A stretch of DNA of 8,188 nt from Gammaproteobacteria bacterium (GTDB lineage: Bacteria > Pseudomonadota > Gammaproteobacteria > Immundisolibacterales > Immundisolibacteraceae). The DNA lies in the NCBI GenBank assembly GCA_003526065.1, contig DQBD01000296.1, forward strand, positions 2,868-11,055, read 5' to 3'. Each line of letters opens with the position of its first letter. Position 1 is the stretch's first letter. Under the pieces are notes generated by a model. That model was not told where the DNA came from, searched no databases, and worked only from the letters and a program-made list of their open reading frames with translations. The position numbers and the translations under genes are program-made. This document shows positions 7,744 through 8,188 of the stretch, in pieces.

Positions 7744-8064
7744 ATGAACCTGCTCGCCGACCTGCCGCCCGGGCCCTTGGCTGCGGAACGGGTGGATGCC
7801 CTGCTCACCCGTCCGGGCCTGCGCGTCGAACGCATCGTATCCACCGGCCAGGCCAGTCCGCCGGGCTTCTGGTACGACCAGGCCGAACACGAACTGGTGG
7901 TGCTGCTGCACGGCCGGGCGGAGCTGACGCTGGACACCCCGGACGGCACGGTGACCCACCGCCTGCGTGCCGGCGACTGGCTGGAACTGCCCGCGCACTG
8001 CCGCCACCGGGTCGAGGCCACCGACACGCCGACGGTCTGGCTGGCCCTGTTCTGGCCCACCTGA
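7744..8064 (+). CDS. Small cupin-domain protein
   Basis: The 106-residue protein is a single-domain cupin. It has the motif GFWYDQAEHELVVLLHG (41-57), the turn RAGDWLELPAHCRHRVE (75-91) and the final strand VWLALFW, matching a family of short cytoplasmic cupins of unknown function. Cupin motif 1 lacks the usual HxH pair (EHE at 48-50 in its place), whereas motif 2 keeps His85 and His88, so metal binding is uncertain. The start at 7744 is chosen because the family N-terminus begins there; an in-frame codon at 7654 would add 30 residues unlike the family and read through the promoter region. No Shine-Dalgarno is at normal spacing. The metallophosphoesterase gene starts 8 nt after its stop, suggesting a two-gene operon. 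Catalytic role is unknown. Confidence 0.85.
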   Translation: MNLLADLPPGPLAAERVDALLTRPGLRVERIVSTGQASPPGFWYDQAEHELVVLLHGRAELTLDTPDGTVTHRLRAGDWLELPAHCRHRVEATDTPTVWLALFWPT

Positions 8065-8072
8065 GACGCCCG

Positions 8073-8188
8073 GTGCGGATCCTGCTGCTGGCCGACACCC
8101 ACGGCGTGCTCGACGCGCGCATTGCCGAACTGGCGCGGGAGTGCCAGCTGGCGGTGCACGCCGGCGACATTGGCTCGGACGACGTGCT
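8073..8188 (+). CDS. YfcE-type metallophosphoesterase, 3'-truncated by window edge
   Basis: Only the first 38 codons are present. They read from a GTG start as VRILLLADTHG at residues 1-11, then VHAGDIGSDDV at 28-38. The DxH motif (Asp8, His10) and the GDxG motif (Gly31-Gly34) are the first two metal-binding motifs of calcineurin-like phosphoesterases, here of the small YfcE/MJ0936 type that hydrolyse phosphodiesters. The GTG at 8073 lies 8 nt after the cupin stop; no clear ribosome-binding site is visible, so coupling to the cupin gene is likely. The rest of the gene and its substrate cannot be seen. Confidence 0.82.
   Translation, partial: MRILLLADTHGVLDARIAELARECQLAVHAGDIGSDDV

Overview
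The window looks like chromosomal DNA of a G+C-rich (about two thirds by eye) gammaproteobacterium. The main clue is the order rpmB - rpmG - ... - mutM, which matches the rpmBG-mutM operon of Escherichia coli, although here four extra genes lie between rpmG and mutM. Gene density is very high, no intergenic gap exceeds about 100 bp, and there is no sign of insertion sequences, phage, CRISPR or RNA genes. The species cannot be named from the sequence.

Layout, left to right. (1) 1-1197: the C-terminal three quarters of a glutamine-dependent NAD+ synthetase (nadE), whose start lies before the window. (2) 1198-1290: a short gap with a terminator-like hairpin whose loop contains an extended -10 promoter for the next operon. 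(3) 1291-1695: ribosomal proteins L28 (rpmB) and L33 (rpmG, a short gene of the zinc-free type). (4) 1731-5707: a tight four-gene cassette made of an ABC ATPase, an ABC-2/GldF-type permease, a GldG-like membrane-anchored protein and a DUF4340 protein. (5) 5707-6528: mutM (formamidopyrimidine-DNA glycosylase), whose start codon overlaps the DUF4340 stop codon. (6) 6539-7648, minus strand: a RutA/SfnG-like luciferase-family flavin monooxygenase that converges on mutM with only 10 bp between the stop codons. (7) 7649-7743: a divergent promoter region. (8) 7744-8064: a small cupin protein. (9) 8073-8188: the start of a YfcE-type metallophosphoesterase that runs off the window.

Genes 4 and 5 are joined by 4-bp, 1-bp and 1-bp overlaps plus one 4-nt gap, so they are probably translationally coupled and co-transcribed, possibly from the rpmB promoter. 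The cassette resembles the GldA/GldF/GldG ABC system known from gliding Bacteroidetes, but nothing here shows gliding motility and its substrate is unknown. It is the most interesting part of the window: an uncharacterised ABC export or envelope system placed inside a ribosomal-protein/DNA-repair operon. The right end (flavin monooxygenase, cupin, phosphoesterase) looks like ordinary housekeeping or accessory metabolism with no clear link to the cassette.
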